Positions 41,748 through 54,509 are shown, counted from the stretch's first letter. The stretch is 64,000 nt of DNA from Notamacropus eugenii (GCF_028372415.1 NC_092878.1:379501-443500); one strand, 5' to 3'. Numbers and translations: made by a program. The notes: generated by a model from the letters alone, not told the origin.

Positions 41748-42260
41748 GGGTTAATTGGTAAACATTTTTTAAGTGCCTCCTATGTGCCAATCACTTTGCT
41801 AAGCTCTGGGCTTAAGACAAAAGACAATCTTTGCCCTCAAGAAGCTCACAATCTGATGGGGGGCAGAGAGAGACATCCAACAAATATATGTACAGAAAAG
41901 CTATATACAGATTAAAAAAGAATTAATGGAGTGAAGACATTTGAATTAAAAGAAGTTGAGGAAGGCTACCTATAGAAGATGAGATTTTGGAAGGCATTTG
42001 AAGGAAGCCTGGGAAGCCAGGAGGTGATAAGTAGAAGGGAGAGCATTCCAGACATGGGGAATTCCAGACAAGAAAAAAAATGCCTGGAGCCCAGAGATGA
42101 AACTCATTCATGGAATCTTGTTGGAGACTCAAGATAGAATCTTGTTCATGGAATAGCCAGGAGGCTAATGTCAATAATGGAAGAGTGAATTGCAAACCAT
42201 AGTGAATCTGCTTGGATTGAGTTTGGAGAAGCATAGCAGAGAAGGATGACAAGATTTAGT
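41748..42260 (-). repeat. L2 3' end and 3' UTR
   Basis: Antisense L2: 'taagtgcctcctatgtgcca', 'ctcaagaagctcacaatctg', 'gatgggggg', 'gagagcattccagacatggg' and 'gccaggaggctaatgtcaat'. Confidence 0.75.
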
Positions 42261-42639
42261 CAGTTAGTTCTGGCTCTGAATAAAGAAAATGGGTAAAAAA
42301 GAGGCAAACAGTGATGAGATTCTACTCATATCACTTATGGTTTTTTTTTTCTAAGATGAGTCTTCTCTTTAATGGAATTTGGATGTGGGGTTCCCAGAAA
42401 ATGAACTTTATTTCCTGTTATTTTGTATGCTTTTGGGAACAGTCTCTGTTTAATAGACCTTTTTAATCAAGAGCGCCAGGTAATTCAGCAATTACTTCCA
42501 GATCCCATAGCTTCTTACCTAATGCCCTGGCTCGGCACGGACTTGTCCTTCCTACTAGAAAAACAAGTTGTTGTTTCAATAATGTCATCTTCCGTACCCT
42601 GCCCCCCCTCTGTCATTTGGTTATCACTCAGTAATAACT

Positions 42640-42830
42640 ACATGTAATGGATTTAGATTTGTGAGGAGCCCCAGAGATCACCTAATCCAACCTACTGATT
42701 TTGATTATGAGGAGACTGAGGCCCAAAAACATGCAAGGACTAATCAAAAAAGTTAGGAACTGAATCCATGTCGTCTGACTTCAAATCCATTACTTTTCCT
42801 GCTATACCAGGTTATTCCAATAGTTCTTTA
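42640..42830 (-). repeat. MIR-class SINE remnant
   Basis: 'agatcacctaatccaaccta', 'gaggagactgaggcccaaaa' and 'gtctgacttcaaatccatta' match an antisense ancient SINE. Confidence 0.6.
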
Positions 42831-42884
42831 AGTTTTCTTCATACTTAATTTTGTTTTTGAGAAATCAAAGTTCAGAAGTCTTTT

Positions 42885-43440
42885 TTTCCCCTTGTGGTTT
42901 ATCCTTCATTCTTGAGGAGAACCATAACATCAGGGAGATGATGACATGACTTGCAATTGACTTTGATTTGAGTGAGGAAGGGCCATGCAAAGTCACCAGC
43001 CTCACTTTCTCCTCCAGAGCCATCTGGGTCCAGTGACCAGATATTGATTAGGATGATTAGAGATGGCCCAGGATGCAGAAGGTGACCTTAGCCCTTTTAA
43101 GTTAAAGTCTTTCCAGGTTCTCACTTTGAGTGAGGCAATGGCCGTTCAGTGAATGGACCTCTTTAAGAAGTGAATCAAGGGATAGCCCCTGTAATAATAA
43201 TAAAAAAAAAAAATCAAACTGGGAGGAGAAGACCTCAGGATTTCTGGCCAAAAGAGAACAGTTACTATTTATATTCACTCTGAGCCAGGAGGGCCCAAAA
43301 ATACCATTAAGTGGTACATGAGCATCTGTTGTGCCACTCCATGAGTTTTAGAGTCAATTGGGTTTAAGGTTTGGTCTTTAAGAAAGAAATCTAGCCAGTA
43401 AACCCCAAGTTAACTAGGTTGCTTTTGACCATATTAGATC
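42885..43440 (-). repeat. Long SINE-tail repeat family, near full length
   Basis: The best match to 38150-38735. On the minus strand it starts near 'gttaacttggggtttactgg', passes 'gtaactgttctcttttggcc' and 'tttaacttaaaagggctaag', and ends 'gatgttatggttctcctcaa' then 'gaatgaaggataaaccac'. The end is the SINE/LINE-shared tail. Confidence 0.75.
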
Positions 43441-46400
43441 ATACTCCTTTTTATAAACTATTAATGCGCCCCCCCACTTTTCCCTCATTCATAGAATGTT
43501 TCTCTTAGACATGGAAGAGATGGAAGAAGTATACTTTTTTGGTACAACCAGGAATCTTTTAGAAAAATAGAAATTGACTGTTGAGAGTTCCTTTTTCTCT
43601 GTTCACTTTGTTGTAGATATCTGTAGAGTTCCATTTACTTCTCTTTTTCCCTAGAAATAGAATTTAATTAAAACAAAGTGAAATTCTGTTACCATGATTA
43701 CCAGTTTGGATAATGTCCATTGAGTATTTAAAATGAATAGACCCATAAGAATTGTAAAACACTGAATTTCTGAAAGCTAAGAAATTATTGTTTGCATTAT
43801 GAGAAGACAGTGTTGTGCTGATAGTTTAGAACTGCATGAAGTCTGACAAGTTGTAAAATTGGGCTTCGTTTATCTTTTCATAAATGGTGGCAATCTTAGA
43901 TGATAGTACTGCGAATCTACTTTAAAACAATAAACATGTTTTCCCAATAGGAATTGAAAGATCTGATCATTGTAACATCATGCCTCAGCCATTTTCTAGT
44001 CAATGGGGCCTTTGGTATGTCATGACACTTATCAGAATCCCAATTTTCTCATCTGTAAACTGCAAGCTTGTAATGTCTTCCTCAAAGGCGGTTATAAGGG
44101 ACGGGTTGTGTAGAGCTTAAAGCGCTTTAGAACTGTGAACTTGTAAATTATAAATTGTTGCAGGGACATCAGCCCATTAACATTTATGAAATATTTTCAT
44201 CTTTGTAATTTGTTTGAAATCACTCCACCCTTTTCAGTTTTCTTCTATTTTGTCCCTAAGCAAATCACGATAGTACAAAACTTTTCTACAGTGATTGTGA
44301 GACTTGTTTCTGTAATAAAGTGTTTTATAAAATCCTGCGTGATTTGCCTGAAGTCTCTTACCCCTCATGTGTGCTGTCAAAAATTATATAGTGACCATAA
44401 TAATATATATGGAAATTGTACTGATACATGAAAGTATGGAAGAGGTACTGAAGTCCATAAAAAACTATGAAATCAAGATCATATTGGATTTAAAAAGAAA
44501 AAAAATAAACCACTTTCAGTAATCCTTAGTACCACCTGGGGTTAGAATTTATAAACAGAAACCTTATTAGTCTTTTAGAATCCAGTATCTTATGATCTAA
44601 TTAGCAGTCACATGTAATGATCAGCAGACCTCTTTTCTACATAAACGCATATGATAGAAATCTTTAGTAGCTCTTTTAGTTTCCAACTGCCAGCTATCCC
44701 GTTATGCTAAATAATGTTTAGTTGTGGTCTCTTTCTAGAAAATCCAGTATACAGAAATTTGAATTACAAAATGGGTACATTTAGAGTGATAACTCATATT
44801 GTGAAAAAAAAAGCTTTATTTTGTAAAGGATTCTTTTTAAATAGTGAACTCCTCTAACATATTTCTTCAAACAGAAGTTCCTCTTGTTTATTATTTTAAA
44901 TATCAATTCTCTTTGAGAAGAAATGTGACAAGTGAATATCTGGTTTCAGTCAGGAAGACCTGGTTTCAGTCCTACACCTCCTATTGGCTGGAATCATTGA
45001 TTAGGCTACTGATCCTTTTAGTGCAACCAACAAAAATGCTGATTTTTTTTTTTTTTTTTGTAGAAGTTTCTCCCCAGGAATTCCCCATACCAACAAAATC
45101 ACCACAGAGGTCAGAAAAAAAATGAAGCCCCTTTAAGTGACAAATCATGTAACTCTTTGACCTTCCACTGAAATCCTCCCATCATGGATAGAAGTAAATT
45201 CTATTCTCAAAGGTTATACCAGTGGAAGGGAGACTCTGGCAGGTCTACCAAACTGAAAAACCCCACAATGAATTGCATCTTTCTGAGGACTAGCCTAACT
45301 AAATCCAGAAAGGTTCATCACCAGGTGATGATTTTTTAGGCAACAGAAACTCCTGAATACAGTCATCTAATTCTCAGTCATGGAAAAGGGAACTGGAAGG
45401 AGTGTCCAAATCAATGAAATGACCAATCCCTGAAGTATTGGAATATAGTAATTACTTGACAAAAGTAGAGAAGAAAAACTTAACAATAAAGCCTTAAAAG
45501 CTAAGCTTTATTGAAGAATAAGTGGGAAAACATGATTGATTTTAAAAATTGATATCGTAGAGATAGAGTTTCTATAAATATTGAAGTTATAAAAAACCTT
45601 ACCTTTTAAGGTTTGCAGAGCACTTTAGTCACCTGTAATACTGTTCCTATTACTCTTTATACAACTTTTCAGGAATAGATATTATGTTTAGCTTTCTACT
45701 CATAAGTGAGAGTCCTAAAATTCTGTTTGCTTTCCCTGGACGGTTATTTTAGTGAATAGCCCTATTCACTTTTTATTATTACTTACTAACTGAAAGGTTT
45801 ATTTTCCCCAACACATATTTTATTTTTTCATCTATAGGGTCTTTCCGATTTTCCTGGCATCTATAGTCTTTAACTTTAGCATAGATGCTGGAAAACAGAG
45901 ATGCTAGGTATACTTTGCCCCAATATTGACCCGTGACATCCTACCAAAGGGTCTGGATGATTCCCATGTGGGTGCTTAGCTGCCAACAATACTAGAAAGA
46001 AGCTAATGTTGCTAAAGAGAAGTAATGTAGAATAGACTAATCTTTTTTTTTTTTTTTTGGTGGTTTTGATTTCCCAAACTACATTCACTATATTTTTATG
46101 GTTGCTGAGACAAAAAGGTTTTTACTAAAGAAAGACAAGCTAGTCAGTACAGAATGTCATAGTTCCTTTTGTCTTAAATGTTTGAAAGAAGGCCAGAAGG
46201 AAGCAACTAAGGGAATGAAGAGGAGGCTGTGGCAACAAGTGAAGGTACTAAGGTATCTGGATATTCCCCTCTCCCTTCACATACACATACGCAGGTGTGA
46301 CACTTCTAAAGCTGGAGTAGGGAGGATAAGGGATATAATCAAAGATGAGATACAGAGGTAGGGCTAGTAAGTGGCTTTCAGGCACTATGATAGTCTTCAG

Positions 46401-47454
46401 GCCATGACAGGAGAAGAAAATCTATGACCAAGATCTTGACGAGACTACTGGGGTTCAGGTCATCTGTTTGTTTTATAGGGAGGGGAAGGGGTCCTATTCA
46501 AGCTTGTCTGATTGGTTTCTTACTCATGAGGTTACAAACAAATGGGAAATTAGAAATACCTAACCTGGAAATTTTTAGGCATAGAAGATTCTAGATAAAA
46601 AGTAAAAAGGCAGAAGGGAGGGACTACCAAGCAGGGAGGGGCATGGTTAGTTCATAGACAGCTTGTTAAATAACCTCTTCAGACTAGGTCTGAAAAACCC
46701 CCAAAATATTTTATGTCAGCTGTGTGTTACAGATTTTCTGGGACATTCTTAATTTCAAGAAAAAGATTTTATGTTTAATGTAGCTTTGTACAAAGACTAT
46801 CCTCAGCACCTAGGACAGTGCTTTTCTCAGACACTTAAACACTTAAATGTTGAATTGAATTTTTGGCTAAACTTTGCTTCAAATTTTGGTACAGAAAATA
46901 TGGTTCCCATATTAATTAATTTAAAGTTGAAAAATCTGTAACTCAGATTATCCTAAGGTATGATATAGTAGTGTTGGGACTTTAGCTTTCTGGACATTTT
47001 CTGGAGCTCTTTTTCTGTTTGCAGAGCTAAGAAATTATTGACTTATCTTAATGGAGAGATTATTCTTCAAAAATTTAGTGAATTTTTGAAAGCAATTTTG
47101 AAAGCAATAAGGAGAATTATTATTGAGGATCTGGTTCCCATTGTCAGGAAAGAATTGGTTGCCTTCTTGTTCCAGGAAAGAATTGATAGGAGCCTTAGAG
47201 AAGTGACTGCTCCGTCTCAAAATTTATGATAAAATAGAGAGAAGCTGAATGTAGTTTGACATGAGCACTAGATTTTGAGATTATGGATTTCAAGAGATGC
47301 AATGAAAGATTAGATAGGATCTCACAAACTAAACTTCTGCAGATGATGTTGGCCTATAAAAGGATAGGACACTCTTAAGAAAGATATTCTGAAAAGACAC
47401 ACAAATGATTCTGATAAGGAAGAGGGACTGTCTTCTATTTTTAAATTTTTTGAG
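43441..47454. other. Mostly unique intron
   Basis: Small remnants: a MIR-type SINE at 43990-44165 (+), a possible SINE-like patch at 44940-45000 and an antisense MIR-like patch at 45595-45770 ('ggtttgcagagcactttagt'). 45060-45440 and 46480-46700 look repeat-like but I cannot name them. An 87-residue frame at 46098-46361 is unrecognised. Confidence 0.4.
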
Positions 47455-48546
47455 GGGGACTATCTTCTTCATATTTTTTTCCAATTACATGTTAAAACAG
47501 TGTTTAACATTCATTTTAAAAATTTGAGTTCTAAATTCTTTCCTTCCTTTTCCTACCTCCTCCCAGGGAAAGCAAGCAATTTTATATAGGTTACATATGT
47601 GCAGTCATGCAGAGCATATTTCCATATTAGTCATATTGTGAAAGAAAATACAGACCAAAAAACCCCACAGATTAAGAAAATAAAAAATAGTATGCTTTGA
47701 TTTGCATTCAGACTTCATCAGTTTTTTCTCTGGAGGCAGATAACATTTTTCATCTTAAATCCTTTGGATTTGTCTTAGATCTTTATACTTCAGAGAATAG
47801 CTAGGTCATTTACAGTTGATCATAATACAATATTGCTGTTACTGTGTACAATATGCTCCTGCTTCTGCTCCATTCCCTTTGCATCAGTTCATGTAAGTCT
47901 TTCCAGGTTTTTCTGAAAGCATCCTGCTCATCATTTTTAATAGCACAGTAGTTAGCATTCCATCATAATCATATACCACAACTTATTCAGCCATTCTCCA
48001 ATTGATAAGCATCCTCTCAATTTCTAATTCTTTGCCATGGCAAAAAGAGTTGCTAGAAATATTTTTGTAGGTATAGCTCCTTTATCTTTTTTTAAAAATC
48101 TTTTTGGGATACAGAACTAGTAGTAGCTGGGTCAAATTATGTAATTTTATAATCTTTTGGGAATAGTTCAAAATTGCTCTCCAGAATGATTGGATAAGTT
48201 CACAACTCCACCAGCAGTGCATTAGTGTCCAAATTTTTCTACATCCCCTTCACCATTTGTCATTTTCCTTTTTTGTCATATTAGCTAATCTGATAGATGT
48301 AAAGTGGTATCTCAGAGTTGTTTTAAATTTTCTAATCAATCATGATTTATATGTATGACTTATAGATAGCTTTGATTTATTTATTTGAAAGCTGCCTTCT
48401 CAGATCCTTGACTATTTATCAATTGGAATATAATTTGTATTTTTATAAATTTGACTCATTAGCCTGTATTTTTGAGAAATGAGGCCTTCATCAGAGAAGG
48501 TGGTTGTAAATTTCTGTCCCCAACCCCCAGCTTCCTGCTTTCCTTT
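47455..48546 (-). repeat. L1 3' UTR and end of ORF2
   Basis: Antisense L1. 47480-47650 is the 3' terminus ('ccaattacatgttaaaacag', 'tcatattgtgaaagaaaata'). 47880-48010 carries 'gcatcagttcatgtaagtct' and 'ttcagccattctccaattga'. 48170-48340 is the end of ORF2 ('tgcattagtgtccaaatttt', 'tatctcagagttgttttaaa'). A SINE interrupts it after 48546 and it continues from 48894. Confidence 0.85.
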
Positions 48547-48558
48547 TAATCTTGGTTA

Positions 48559-48881
48559 ATGGGGCAGTGAGGTGGTGTAGTGGATAGAGCACCAGTGCAG
48601 GAGTCAGGAAGAACTGAGTTCAAATCTCACCTCAGATACTTCACACTTACTAGCTGTATGACCTTGGGCAAATCACTTAACCCCAATTGCCTCATCCTGG
48701 GTCATCTTTAGTCATTCTGATGAATATCTGGTCACTGGATTCAGATGGCTCTGGAGGAGAAGTGAGGCTGGTGACCTGCACAACCCTCCCTCTCTCAAAA
48801 CAAAGTCAAGTGCAAAGTCATGTCATTATTTCTCTGATGGCATGGTCTTCTTTGACAACGAAGGATGAACAGACATACACA
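48559..48881 (+). repeat. tRNA SINE with intact target duplications, inside L1
   Basis: A complete 320-bp SINE: tRNA head GGGGCAGTGAGGTGGTGTAG, CTGAGTTCAAATCTCACC (B box), body TCATTCTGATGAATATCTGG and tail GGTCTTCTTTGACAACGAAG ending in CATACACA. It is flanked by the perfect 12-bp repeat TAATCTTGGTTA (48547-48558 and 48882-48893), which proves that head and tail moved together. It is in sense with MYO5A and opposite to the host L1. Confidence 0.95.
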
Positions 48882-48893
48882 TAATCTTGGTTA

Positions 48894-50480
48894 CATTAAT
48901 TTTGTTTGTGTAAAACCTTTTTAATTCAATGTACCTAAAATTATTCATTTTACATCTTGTCATGCTCTCTCTCTCTCTTGTTTGGTCACAAATTCTTCCC
49001 TTTTCCATAGTTCTGAAAGGTAAACTATTCCATACTTTCCTAATTTGCTTATGGCATCACCCTTTATATCTAAATCATGTTCCCATTTTGATCTTACCTT
49101 GGTATGCAGTATAAGGTGTTGGTCTATACCTAGTTCCTGCCATACTGTTTTCCAATTTTTCCAGAAGTTTTTGTCAAATAATGAGTTCTTGTCCCAAAAG
49201 CATAGGTCTTTGGGTTTGTTGAACACTAGATTAATATGGTCATTACCTATGTACACAATCTACTCCACTGATCCACCATTCTATTTCTTAGCCAGTATTA
49301 GATTGTGTTGATGATAGCACTTTGCAATGTAGTTTGAGATCTGGCACAGCTAACTTCCTTCACATTTCCTCCCACTGCTTCCCTTGATATTCTTACCTTT
49401 TTGATCTTGCAGATGAATTTTGTCATTATTTTTTCTAGCTTTATAAAATTTTTTTGGTAGCTTGATTGGTATGGCATTGAATAAGTAAATTAACTTAGGT
49501 AGAATTGTTATTTTCATTATATTATCTCAACCTACCTATGAGTAATTAATATTTTTCCAGTTGCTCAGGTCTGACTTTATTTGTGTGAAAAATGTTTTGT
49601 AATGTGTTTGTTCCTATTGTTCTTGAGTTTTACTTGGCAGGTGGACTCCCGAGTATTTTATAATATCTACATTTGTTTTAAATGGATTTTCTCTTTCTAT
49701 TTCTTGCTGTTGCTTATGCTGTTGGGTTTATTTTATATCGTGCAGTTTTGCAAAAATTCTTAGTTGTTTCACTTAGATTTTTAGTTGATTCTCCAGGATT
49801 CTCCAAGCATATCATCATATCATCTGCAGAGAATTATAGTTTTATTTCTTCACTGCCTGTTGTAATTCCTCCAATTTCTTTTTCTTGTCTTATTGCTATA
49901 GCAGTATTTCTAGTATAATATTGAATAATAGCGGTGATAATGGGCTTCCTTGCTTCACCCCTGATCTTATTTGAGAAGACTTCTAGCTTATCCTCATTAC
50001 AGATGATGCTTGCTGTTAGTTTTAGATAAACATTGCATTTCACTTTAAGGAAAGCTCCATTTATTACTTTGCTTTTCTACGAATGAGTCTTTCATTTTGT
50101 CAATAGCTTTTTCTGCATGTATTGAGATAATAATACTATGTTTGTTGTTATTATTGATGTGGTCAGTTTTGTTGAAAGTTTTCCTAATATTGAACCAGCC
50201 TTGCCTTTCTGGTATAAATTCCACCTGGTCATAATGTCTGATCTTGCGATAAATTGCTGTATCTCCTTGCTAGTATCTTATTTAAAATTTTTGTAACAGT
50301 ATTCAGTAGGGAAATTGATCAGCAGTTTTCTTTCCTTTTTTCTGCTATTCATGGTTTAGGTATTAGGACCATATTTATGTCATAAAAGGAATTGGGTAAG
50401 ACTCCTTCTTTGCTTTTTTTCCTCAAACAGTTTATGTAATATTGGAATTAATTTTTCTTCTGTTTAGTCCAGGAGATTTT
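48894..50480 (-). repeat. L1 ORF2 (reverse transcriptase to C-terminal region), 5'-truncated
   Basis: Minus-strand frames at 49256-48960 (WKTVWQELGIDQHLILHTK) and 50043-49834 (MKCNVYLKLTASIICNEDKL) match L1 ORF2. The catalytic motif reads FSADDMM at 49833-49813. The copy starts inside the RT domain (minus-strand equivalent of the IPKPG region near 50370). The endonuclease domain is absent. Many stops show it is inactive. Its 5' end abuts the A-rich 3' tail of the HAL1-like element at 50481. Confidence 0.85.
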
Positions 50481-51306
50481 TTCTTTTTCTTTTTCTCCAA
50501 TTTATTGATTTATTTTTAGATTTCAACATTCTTTTCCACAAAATTTGGAGTTTCAAATTCTCTCCCCATCTCTCCCCTCCCCCACCCCAAAACACCATAC
50601 ATTCTGATTACCCCTTCCCCCAATCTCCCTCCCTTCAATCACACCACTTCCTTCCCTTATCCCCATCTTCTCTCTTTTCTTGTAGGGCAAGATAGATTTC
50701 TGTACCCCATTACCTGTATTTCTTATTTCCCAGTTACATGCAAAAACAATTCTCAACATTCATCCCTAAAACTTTGAGTTCTAACTTCTCTCCCTTCCTC
50801 CCTCCCCACTCATCCCCACTGAGAAGGCAAGCAATTAAATATAGGCTATATATGTATAGTTTTGCTAAAGTCTTCCATAATAGATATGTTATGAAAGACT
50901 ATGATTATATTTCCCTTCATCCTATCCTGTCCCCCCATTTATTCTTTTCTCTCTTTTGACCTTATCCCTCCACAAAAAATGTTTACTTCTAATTACCCCC
51001 TCTTCTTATTTGCCCTCTCTCCTGTCATCCCCTCCACACCCCACTTCTCCCTTTCTCCCCTACTTTCCTGTAGTGTAAGATAGATTTTAATACAAAATTG
51101 AATATGCATATCATTCTTTCCTTAAGCCAAATGTGATGAGAGTAAGCTTCACTTTTTCCCTCTCACCTCCCTCTTTTCCTCTCCATTGAAAAAGCTTTTT
51201 CTTGCCTTTTTTATGAGAACTAATTTGCCCCATTCCATTTCTCCCTTTCTCCTCCCAATATGGTTTATTTATTTAGATATCATCTCTGTGCCTTCTGTGT
51301 GTGTGT

Positions 51307-51357
<51 letters not shown>

Positions 51358-53205
51358 CCCACCAACTACTCAGATACTGAAACAAATTTCAAGAGTTACA
51401 AATATTGTCTTTCCATGTAGGAATGTAAACAATTCAACTTTAGTAAGTCCCTTATGATTTCTCTTTCCTTTTTACCTTTTCATGCTTCTCCTGATTCTTG
51501 TGTTTCAAAGTCAAATTTTCTTTTCAGCTTTGGTCTTTTCATCAAGAATACTTGAAAGTCCTCTATTTCACTGAAAGACCATTTTTTCCCCCTGAAGTAC
51601 TATACTCAGTTTTGCTGGGTAGGTGATGCTTGGTTTTAGTCCTAGTTCCTTTGATTTCTGGAATATCATATTCCAAGCCCTTCGATCCCTTAATGTAGAA
51701 GCTGCTAGATCTTGTGTTATCCTGATTGTATTTCCACAATACTCAAATTGTTTCTTTCTAGATGCTTGCAATATTTTCTCATTGACATGGTAACTGAAAT
51801 TTAGCTACAATGTTTCTAGGAGTTTCTCTTTTTGGATCTCTTTCAGGATGTGATTGGTGGATTCTTTCAATATTTATTTTGCCCCCAGGTTCTAGAATAT
51901 CAGGGCAGTTTTCCTTGATAATTTCTTAAAAGATGATATCTAGGCTCTTTTTTTGGTCATGGCTTTCAAATAGTCCCATAATTTTTAAATTGTCTCTCCT
52001 GGAGTTATTTTCCAGGTCAGTTGTTTTTCCAATGAGATATTTCACGTTGTCTTCTGTTTTTTCATTCTTTTCGTTTTGATTTGTAATTTCTTGATTTCTT
52101 ATAAAATCATTAGCTTCCATATGCTCCATTCTAATTTTCAAAGAACTATTTTCTTCAGTGAGCTTTTGAACCTCCTTTTCTATTTGGCTAATTCTGCTTT
52201 TTAAAGCATTCTTCTCCTCATTGGCTTTCTTGGGCCTCTTTTTCTATTTGAGTTAGTCTATTTTTAAAGGTGTTAATTTCTTCAGCTTTTTTTTGGGTCT
52301 CCCTTAGCAAGCTGTTGACTGGCTTTTCATGATTTTTTTTACTTTGCTCTTATTTCTCTTCCCAACTTTTCCTCCACCTCTCTTATTTGATTTTCAAAAT
52401 CCTTTTTGAGCTCTTCCATGGCCTGAGACTACTGCATATTTGTTTTGGAGGTTTTGGATGCAGAAGCCTTGACTTCCTTTGATGGTATGCTTTCTTCCTC
52501 CTCATCCAAAAGGATGGAAGAAAATATCTGGTCACCAAGAAAGTAACCTTTTATTGTCTTTTATTTTTCCCTTTTTTGGGCATTTTTCCAGCTGGTTACT
52601 TGAATTTTGAGTTCTTTGTCAAGGGGACTCTGGGGACCTGTAAGTTCTCAGTTCCTCCAAGATGGCACAATCAAGGGAGAGGAGTTTATTCCTCTCTTGG
52701 CCTACACTCTGGTCTGTGAGCAGGATTCCCTCTCTACCAGTTCCACCATGCCAGCCAGTACTCCTCCTCACCCCAGGGCTGCCACTCTGTGTTAAGATGC
52801 AGATCAGCTGCTCACTTCCTCCCAGGGCTTTAGGCCAGAGCCCTAGCAATGGCAGCTGCTGCTGCCTGGGGCCAGGGCTAGACCTCAGTGTTCCCTTCTC
52901 ACCCAAGTGAAAGAAAAGCTCTTTGAAAGCTCTGTGACCTTTGAAGCTGTCTTTGGTGATTTGTGAGTTGAGGAATCTGAGACCTACAACTGCTGCTGAT
53001 GGTACCTTGAAGACTGCTCCAGTCCTGTCCTTGCCATGATGCGGCCCTCCACTCTATGTCTGGGGAGATAGACCTTTCCTGTTGGCCTTCCAGGTTGCTT
53101 TGGGCTGGAAATCTCTTTCACTCTGTTGTTTTGTGGCTTCTGCTGCTCTAGAATTTGTTTAGACTCATTTGTTACAGGTATTTTATTGAGATTTTTTTTC
53201 CTAGG
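50481..53205 (-). repeat. HAL1-like element (ORF1-only half-L1), copy B
   Basis: Reading from 53205 down: a GC-rich 5' UTR-like region (52600-53170), ORF1 remnants (52560-51570, including MKIRMEHMEANDFIRNQEIT and DQKKSLDIIF) and then a 1-kb T/C-rich (sense A/G-rich) 3' region without any reverse transcriptase, ending in a GAAAAAGAAAAAG tail at 50481. ORF1p is the RNA-binding trimeric chaperone of L1; coiled coil, RRM and C-terminal domain are represented, with frame breaks. The 5' end is less certain than in copy A. Confidence 0.75.
51296..51354. repeat. (GT)n microsatellite inside HAL1-like copy B
   Basis: About 29 GT units with one AT interruption, beginning right after TGCCTTCT. The other HAL1-like copy has a TCTA/TCTG tract at the corresponding position (61477-61609). 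Confidence 0.97.
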
Positions 53206-53935
53206 GGAGACTCCTCTATTTTTGAAATATTCTGTGTTGCATCTTTTGTAATCCTTAGCTCCCTTCAAGTGTGGTTGTGAAAAACATTAAACATTTTCTG
53301 ATTTCCATCCTTTTCTTCCTCCCCTTACAAGTTTTTGGTGTTCTCTACTACTGCTGTCAAAATTCCTTTTGTATTTACTCATCTGTGTTTATGGTATTTT
53401 TTTATAAGGGAATAAAAGGTTTTTGATGGTGGGAACTGCTTTTGTATTTTTGCCTTTCTCTCTATTCCTGATATTTAGTACAGTGCCTAGGCTTATATTG
53501 CTATGTATGTTTGCTGAAATTGAGTTGAGTATGGACAGTGGGGAATTCATCAACCAACTCATTCTAAATAGGCAATGTAGAAGAAGGAAGCAAAGATGTA
53601 GAATTTTCTCCTATGAAGCGTATCTGGAGCAGTAAAGCTCAGAATAAGCTGAGGCTGGCTATGAAATTCTAAGGAAAACAAAATAAATCCTAGAATGAGG
53701 ATAAGGGCTAAGTAACAGAAATGAGTGGTGGAGAGGGCTGGAAGGACTATATATTTAGGGAAAAGATTAACGAGGAATATCTAGGTACGGTCCTGGCCAC
53801 AAGGTATCCCCTCCCTGAACTTTAAAAAAATGTAAATTATTTCTATTGCCTGCTTTTTCACTGCTTCTCAAATCAGTGCCACTTCTATCCTTTCTCTTTT
53901 GAGGACTGGTAGGTTAGTTAATTTCAACCAACAAG
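53206..53935. other. Unique intron with a short L2 end
   Basis: 53400-53525 resembles a sense L2 terminus ('atatttagtacagtgcctag', 'atgtttgctgaaattgag'). The rest is unassigned. Confidence 0.45.
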
Positions 53936-54467
53936 TGCCAGGCCTAGAGGCCTGAGGGCTACCCAAGTCTTACCTTACCTTGCAGGTCTTCGGCTGGCCA
54001 AACGTATGAGAGAAGAGACTTTCCGGAGTCAAACAAGGGTTAGGCTTTATTCAGGGTCTCGGTTACATGTGCAGGGGGAACTCTTCCTTAGGAGGGAGAG
54101 AGAAATCTCCCAAGGAGGCAAAGATCTTACAGTGAGAGATTGGAAGCAGAAGTGGAAGTGGGGAGAGAGGGGGAAGGGAGAGTGCAGAGAGGAAAAGGGA
54201 AGAGGCGCCTTCTGTCCTTTAAGGGCCCCTCCCGCGCTAAGAGCGCCTTCAGGCTTTCCTGACCCTAAGCGGGTCAGTCTCGAGGGCGGGGATGCTCCTC
54301 CCATCACGTTTCTCATGGGAAGAGGCGGAAATACACGAGATAGCTCGGTCTCACTCCTCGATTCCCTGCTGTTTTCTGGGGGGCCTCATGAGAACTCTAA
54401 GATTTAGAAGTTCCCACCTTTACCCGCCCAAGACTGTCCACATGGAATTGAGCTTCCACCCCCAACA
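53936..54467 (-). mobile_element. Solo LTR, ERV (betaretrovirus-like), copy 3
   Basis: A 532-bp LTR of the same family as 11553-12156, in antisense to MYO5A. On the + strand it runs from TGCCAGGCC to ACCCCCAACA and is flanked by the perfect 6-bp repeat AACAAG (53930-53935 and 54468-54473). No internal region. By eye the 200 bases at its 5' end are about 97% identical to copy 1, so these two derive from closely related, fairly young proviruses. Confidence 0.9.
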
Positions 54468-54509
54468 AACAAGTATTTCCGTGCCTGTGGACAAACAAGC
54501 ATTTATTAA

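Noticed and set aside
47038-47229. 63- and 61-residue frames on opposite strands
   Set aside because: They are reverse overlaps of each other without domain or conservation evidence.
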